Source of the DNA: Acidobacteriaceae bacterium
GTDB taxonomy: Bacteria > Acidobacteriota > Terriglobia > Terriglobales > Acidobacteriaceae
Length of the DNA stretch: 39,773 nucleotides
Direction: 5' to 3'
Assembly: GCA_030041305.1 (NCBI GenBank)
Contig: JASHOC010000107.1
Span: 1 to 39,773, forward strand
Made by a program: the position numbers and the translations under genes. A model generated the notes under the pieces. The model saw only the letters and a list, made by a program, of their open reading frames with translations, had not been told where the DNA came from and ran no database searches. Position 1 is the first letter of the stretch. Each line of letters begins with the position of its first letter. Of this stretch, positions 36,118 through 39,773 are shown one piece after another.

Positions 36118-36381
36118 AAAGACCTTGCGCGGTGTTACGGCCGTGGAGTGCGCATCTGCGCTTGGACTCGGCAAGAGGCTGCGGGGCGATCAATCAACGA
36201 CCCGGCGAAGCCGAAAACCGCAATCCTCACCCCGAACAGGCTTGTTTGGCAGTGGGTAAATGAGCGCCCGCGCGAACCTTGCGTAGAGATCGGCGCGCAG
36301 GGCGCGGAAATTTTGCGAGATTGGCTGTGGGCCGGCTGTATTCCGAGGCTGAGCGCCGAGTTTTTTGGAGACAGGAGAGAG
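36118..36381 (+). other. Long 5' leader of rplM
   Basis: About 260 bp between the promoter and the rplM ATG, without a convincing gene. L13 is known to control its own synthesis in several bacteria through leader RNA. Whether this leader folds similarly could not be judged by eye; short GC-rich inverted words are present (for example GCGCGC near 36270 and 36297). Confidence 0.4.
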
Positions 36382-36804
36382 ATGTCGACCTTTGTACCGA
36401 GCGGCAAAGAGATTGTCCGCAAATGGTATTTGATGGACGCGAACGGGCAAACCCTGGGCCGGCTGGCCGCCAGGGCCGCTAGCATTCTGAGCGGCAAGCT
36501 CAACCCCCAATATGTGCCCTATCTCGACTTGGGTGATCATGTGATTGTGATCAATGCTGAGAAGGTGCGACTAAGCGGGTTGAAGAACAATAAAAAAATC
36601 TACCACCGCTATACGGGTTTTCCCGGCGGACTGCGGGAGGAGTCGTTTACACGGCTGCTTAGCCGCCGGCCAGAGAAGGTGCTGGAAGAAGCGATCAAGG
36701 GCATGTTGCCGAAAACCAAGTTAGGCCGGGCGATGGGCACGAAACTGAAGGTCTATCGCGGCGACAAACACCCCCACCAGGCGCAGCAGCCGGTGGAGTT
36801 GTAA
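36382..36804 (+). CDS. rplM: 50S ribosomal protein L13
   Basis: 140 aa. Typical L13 pattern: [27 protein letters not shown], the [12 protein letters not shown] segment and [12 protein letters not shown] 36382 follows AGGAGAGAG, which decides it over an upstream frame start at 36148. Adjacent to rpsI as in most bacteria. Confidence 0.97.
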   Translation: MSTFVPSGKEIVRKWYLMDANGQTLGRLAARAASILSGKLNPQYVPYLDLGDHVIVINAEKVRLSGLKNNKKIYHRYTGFPGGLREESFTRLLSRRPEKVLEEAIKGMLPKTKLGRAMGTKLKVYRGDKHPHQAQQPVEL

Positions 36805-36932
36805 AGACAAATATCAGCGCTTAGCTTTCGGTTCTCGGCTCTTCGGGTGGGAGCCAACAGCCGTGAATGAGTGGGAAGCTCGATTCAGGCGCGAAAAAGC
36901 TGACGGCTGAAAACTAAGGGCTAGGAGAAGGA

Positions 36933-37328
36933 ATGGCGGATCTGGTGCAGTATTACGGGACAGGACGCCGTAAATCGGCGATCGCGCGCGTCTTTCTGCG
37001 TCCCGGTACGGGCGAGTGGAAAGTAAACGGCAAGGCGTTCGACGGCTATTTTGTTACTGAGCAGCAGCGGGTTTCGGCCAAGCGTACGTTGGCCGCGGCC
37101 GATCTGGCTTCGAGTTTTGACGTGGTGACGACCGTGACGGGTGGTGGGGTGGCTGCGCAAGCTGACGCAGTGAAAATGGGCGTGGCGCGCGCCTTGATCG
37201 AGTTCAACCCGGAGTTGCGCAAATCGCTGAAGGCCGAAGGCCTGCTTACGCGGGATGCGCGGGTGAAAGAGCGCAAGAAGTACGGCCAAAAGGGCGCCCG
37301 GAAGCGGTTCCAGTTCAGCAAGCGCTAA
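36933..37328 (+). CDS. rpsI: 30S ribosomal protein S9
   Basis: 131 aa. [14 protein letters not shown] at the start and the strictly conserved C-terminal K-R-F-Q-F-S-K-R tail, which reaches the ribosomal P site, are both present. GGAGAAGG lies directly before the ATG. It is 128 bp after rplM, and the spacer shows no terminator. Confidence 0.97.
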   Translation: MADLVQYYGTGRRKSAIARVFLRPGTGEWKVNGKAFDGYFVTEQQRVSAKRTLAAADLASSFDVVTTVTGGGVAAQADAVKMGVARALIEFNPELRKSLKAEGLLTRDARVKERKKYGQKGARKRFQFSKR

Positions 37329-37342
37329 CGCGTTTGCAGGGA

Positions 37343-37411
37343 TCAGGTTTGAGGATTCAGGGATCAGTCGGCTGCAACTTGCTTCTTGCTGACCCTATCG
37401 CTGAAACCTGA
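37343..37411 (+). promoter_or_regulatory. Nested inverted repeat in the rpsB leader
   Basis: TCAGGTTT (37343-37350) pairs with AAACCTGA (37404-37411), and inside it GGGATCAG pairs imperfectly with CTGACCC. It lies between rpsI and rpsB and could be a ribosomal-protein leader or only an intergenic repeat. The related words nearby (TGAAACCTGA) are also common as simple intergenic repeats. Confidence 0.35.
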
Positions 37412-37475
37412 CCGCTGGTTTCACAAATTTCCCCGCGAGGGGCATCAATTCCGGCGCGGCCGGAATGCAAATCAC

Positions 37476-37484
37476 AGAGGAGAG
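37476..37484 (+). promoter_or_regulatory. Ribosome-binding site fixing the TTG start of rpsB
   Basis: AGAGGAGAG lies so that AGGAG ends 5 nt before TTG 37488. The ATG at 37503 has no such site, and starting there would remove conserved residues. Confidence 0.75.
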
Positions 37485-37487
37485 ACT

Positions 37488-38345
37488 TTGGCGACCATCA
37501 CCATGAAGGAGCTGCTCGAAGCGGGTGTTCACTTCGGGCATCAAACCAAGCGCTGGAACCCGAAGATGAAGGAATATATCTTCGGCGAGCGCAATGGAAT
37601 TTACATCATCGACCTGCAGAAGACGCTCAAGCTCTTTAAGGACGCTTCGAAATTCGTCACTGACCTTTGCGCACAGGGCAAGACGATTCTTTTCGTCGGC
37701 ACCAAGCGCCAGGCGCAAGATGCAGTGGCCGAAGAGGCCACCCGCGCCGGCATGCCGTTTATCAACCAGCGCTGGCTGGGCGGGCTGCTCACCAATTGGG
37801 TGACGGTGCAGAAGTCGGTCAAGCGCCTCCAAGAACTGGATGAGATGGCCACCGACGGCCGTTATGACCTGCTGACCAAAAAGGAAGTGATCCGGTTGGA
37901 GCGGGAGCGCAAGCACCTGCAAGCCAACCTGGCCGGCATCAAGACGATGAAACGGCTGCCCGACGCGCTGTTCGTCGTGGACTCGAATAACGAGGCCATT
38001 GCCGTGAAGGAAGCGCGCAAGCTGGGTATTCCCGTGGTCGCTGTGGTGGACACGAACTGCGATCCCACGGTGGTCGACTATGTGATTCCGGGTAATGACG
38101 ACGCGTTGCGCGCCATTCGCCTCTTTACCTCAAAAATTGCCGACTCGGCGGCCGAGGGCGTGAACCTGGTGGGCGATAAGGCGTTTGTCGAGGAGGTGCC
38201 GGAGCCCGTGAAGGAAGCCTTGGCCGAAGAGCCTGGTGCAGTCGACGATCTGGATATGGAGTCGGCCTATGGTGGAGGCATTCGCAAAGCGCCGACCGCA
38301 GTGGCTAGCTTGGAAGAAGCCGAGGCAGCCGAGGGCGCACTCTGA
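37488..38345 (+). CDS. rpsB: 30S ribosomal protein S2
   Basis: 285 aa from a TTG start, matching the usual [18 protein letters not shown] opening. Also seen are [30 protein letters not shown] and the C-terminal [12 protein letters not shown]. An acidic C-terminal extension of about 45 residues ([10 protein letters not shown]...) goes beyond the E. coli length. rpsB before tsf is the standard order; here an intrinsic terminator separates them. Confidence 0.97.
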   Translation: MATITMKELLEAGVHFGHQTKRWNPKMKEYIFGERNGIYIIDLQKTLKLFKDASKFVTDLCAQGKTILFVGTKRQAQDAVAEEATRAGMPFINQRWLGGLLTNWVTVQKSVKRLQELDEMATDGRYDLLTKKEVIRLERERKHLQANLAGIKTMKRLPDALFVVDSNNEAIAVKEARKLGIPVVAVVDTNCDPTVVDYVIPGNDDALRAIRLFTSKIADSAAEGVNLVGDKAFVEEVPEPVKEALAEEPGAVDDLDMESAYGGGIRKAPTAVASLEEAEAAEGAL

Positions 38346-38380
38346 TTCTTTTTTCTGCGCGTTCGAGCGCGCATGTCAAG

Positions 38381-38418
38381 AAAAGCGTGGCCGCCGCGAT
38401 TCGCCACGCTTTTGTTTT
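38381..38418 (+). terminator. Intrinsic terminator or attenuator between rpsB and tsf
   Basis: AAAAGCGTGG (38381-38390) and CCACGCTTTT (38404-38413) form a 10-bp stem, followed by GTTTTG. A second small hairpin (TGCGCG/CGCGCA) lies at about 38356-38373. Some transcription must pass it, or tsf has its own start, since tsf is essential. Confidence 0.65.
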
Positions 38419-38488
38419 GCCGGAAACAATGCGGTGTTACTTTCGATCGAGAACCATGTAGGGCTGCGCGTCAGCCGGGGAATGAGAG

Positions 38489-39148
38489 ATGACGATTGTG
38501 ACTGGAAAGATTGATGCGAAATTGGTGAAGGATCTGCGCGAAAAATCGGGCGCGCCTATGGGCGAGTGCCTCAAAGCTCTGCAGGAGGCCGGGGGCGATA
38601 CTGAAGCGGCGTTCGTGGTGCTGCGCAAGCGGGGTATGGCCTCGGCGCAGAAAAAGGCCTCGCGGGCCACCAATGAGGGTGCGGTGGGCGCCTATATTCA
38701 TGCGGGCGGCAAAATCGGCGTGATGCTTGAGCTGAACTGCGAGAGCGATTTTGTGGCCCGCACCGGCGATTTCCAGGAACTGCTCAAGGACCTTGCGATG
38801 CACATCGCCGCCAGCGATCCGCGTTACGTGAAGCCTGAAGACGTGACGCCGCAGGACCTGGAGCGCGAAAAGGACATCTATCGCGCCCAGGCGGCCGCCA
38901 CCGGCAAGCCTGCCGCGGTAATCGAGAAGATCGTGGACGGCAAGATGGCGAAGTTCTACGAAGAGGTTTGCCTGCTCGAGCAGCCGTTCATCAAGGATCA
39001 GGCAGTAACCATTAGAGAGCTGATTGCGCAAAAAGTGGCCAAGCTGGGTGAGAACATCACCGTGCGCCGGTTTGCGCGCTTTAAGGTGGGCGCGGTCGAA
39101 TGGACCGTTGCGCAGACCAAAGCCGTGGAAACCGCCGTTGCGGAGTAA
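38489..39148 (+). CDS. tsf: Elongation factor Ts
   Basis: 219 aa; exchanges GDP for GTP on EF-Tu. An N-terminal UBA-like domain (L-R-E-K-S-G-A-P-M-G-E-C-L-K-A-L) is followed by the conserved N-E-G-A-V-G-A-Y-I-H, E-L-N-C-E-S-D-F-V-A-R-T and L-L-E-Q-P-F-I-K-D segments. It is on the short side (about 280 aa in E. coli), as in many non-proteobacterial lineages. ATG 38489 has GGGGA about 8 nt upstream. 143 bp after rpsB. Confidence 0.96.
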   Translation: MTIVTGKIDAKLVKDLREKSGAPMGECLKALQEAGGDTEAAFVVLRKRGMASAQKKASRATNEGAVGAYIHAGGKIGVMLELNCESDFVARTGDFQELLKDLAMHIAASDPRYVKPEDVTPQDLEREKDIYRAQAAATGKPAAVIEKIVDGKMAKFYEEVCLLEQPFIKDQAVTIRELIAQKVAKLGENITVRRFARFKVGAVEWTVAQTKAVETAVAE

Positions 39149-39601
39149 AAGCGCTGCTGGGTTGTGCGGTGTAATCGCGCCGGGGTTGGCGTTCGCTGCG
39201 TGAATATTCGCACCGGATCCAGATGGCCCGATGCAGAGGGTGATGGGTCAGGTTGATCGGCTCGTCCCTTGATGCGTAGGTGTGTGTCCGGTAGACCATC
39301 TCTCCAAGGGGGGTTTGCGCGGCGTCATTGCTGTCACGGTCACTCGCGTCAACTTCCAAACTGTCTCACTCCGGGGGTTCGCTCCAACGCGAGTCAAGCC
39401 CTTTCCGCTCACCTTTCCTTTGAATTCGTTCAATCCAAAGCACTTTCGCCTCAACCCTAACTTGCCGGGAATCTCCGCGAAATTGCTATCGTAATCTTGA
39501 GGACTTGAGGAATGAAAGGCGACCGCCACCCTGCTTCCACGGGCCGAAGCGCTGAAAATTCGTGAGCGATATCTAAACCCCATCTTGTGCGCAGCGCGGG
39601 C
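39149..39601. other. 453-bp spacer before the IS66-type gene
   Basis: No convincing gene. It probably includes the left end of the IS66-type element, because the transposase gene starts at its right side. I could not place the element's terminal repeat (a GTAA-like end may start near 39491). Frames on the minus strand here lack ribosome-binding sites and protein-like composition. Confidence 0.45.
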
Positions 39602-39773
39602 ATGAGTCAGTTTGGAGGCATGAGAGAACGCGGGGCGGAGTTGTGGGCAAAATGGCGGGGCTTGGTTTCCGAGCAGCTGGCAAGCGGACAGAGCGTAGCG
39701 GCATTTGGCCATGAACGAGGAATGACGTCGTCGCAACTGTTCGCCTGGAAGAAGCGGTTGCGAGAGGCGGAAG
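39602..39773 (+). CDS. IS66-family accessory protein (TnpA/OrfA), cut by the window edge
   Basis: 57 codons from ATG 39602 remain open to the last base: M-S-Q-F-G-G-M-R-E-R-G-A, then W-A-K-W-R-G-L-V-S-E-Q-L-A-S-G-Q-S-V and S-S-Q-L-F-A-W-K-K-R-L-R-E-A-E. The 'S-G-x-S-V-A-A-F...S-x-L-F-x-W-K-K-R-L' helix-turn-helix is the standard OrfA of IS66 elements, which is needed with TnpB and TnpC for transposition. ATG 39620 is an alternative start. The rest lies outside the window. Confidence 0.8.
   Translation, partial: MSQFGGMRERGAELWAKWRGLVSEQLASGQSVAAFGHERGMTSSQLFAWKKRLREAE

Noticed and set aside
39248..39736. 162-codon minus-strand frame at the window end
   Set aside because: It overlaps the IS66-type gene on the other strand and has no motif or ribosome-binding site.
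1..39773. tRNA and rRNA genes
   Set aside because: No T-loop (GGTTCGA-type) sequence in a tRNA-like fold and no rRNA-like stretches were found in the intergenic regions.

Overview
The window is GC-rich (roughly 60%), densely coded bacterial chromosome. The gene styles point to Acidobacteriota: a glycine-rich TonB-domain protein, a Ku + three-domain LigD repair pair, DUF3175 and DUF4142 proteins, a Tat-exported aldolase-like protein, and plentiful intergenic hairpin repeats. This assignment is inference; no rRNA or tRNA gene is present to confirm it. Both ends fall inside transposase genes (an IS1182-type gene at base 1, an IS66-type gene at the last base), which is how draft contigs usually end.

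Layout: 1-705, IS fragment and a large multi-hairpin repeat. 703-3133, zinc alcohol dehydrogenase and a TonB-domain protein (minus). 3256-6731, ileS-lspA (plus). 6741-8081, a decayed small membrane-protein gene and two small genes. 8272-11001, exported M1 aminopeptidase (minus). 11267-13387, an EamA transporter and an unusual membrane protein (plus). 13428-18153, rhomboid protease, beta-propeller protein, YceI protein and Tat-exported aldolase-like protein (all minus). 18154-19649, 1.5 kb without a recognisable gene. 19650-24838, purH, a TPR protein and dgt (plus). 24866-30362, minus-strand housekeeping cluster: asd-like, pssA, psd, DUF465/YdcH, rimI, tsaB and a Cys/Met-metabolism PLP enzyme. 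30524-34581, Ku-LigD end joining with a DUF3175 gene. 34669-36004, DUF4142 and SprT-like proteins. 36089-39148, translation cluster rplM-rpsI-rpsB-tsf behind a good sigma70-type promoter.

The housekeeping genes form familiar short operons: ileS/lspA overlap by 4 bp, psd/pssA by 4 bp (phosphatidylserine made, then decarboxylated to phosphatidylethanolamine), tsaB/rimI by 4 bp, and ku/ligD are 1 bp apart.

The least explained structure is intergenic. (i) A 117-bp palindromic element, flanked by TA at both ends, occurs five times in one orientation and is almost identical throughout (249, 1827, 6988, 12305, 19372). (ii) A larger element with about 33-bp terminal inverted repeats occurs twice (191-705 and 15824-16136). 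It folds as a three-way or cloverleaf-like structure and carries a strong hairpin module three times in one copy and once in the other, with paired-base changes between modules that keep the stem. One 117-bp element has inserted inside the first large element, so the two families have a relative age. Both large copies sit against the stop codon of a minus-strand gene.
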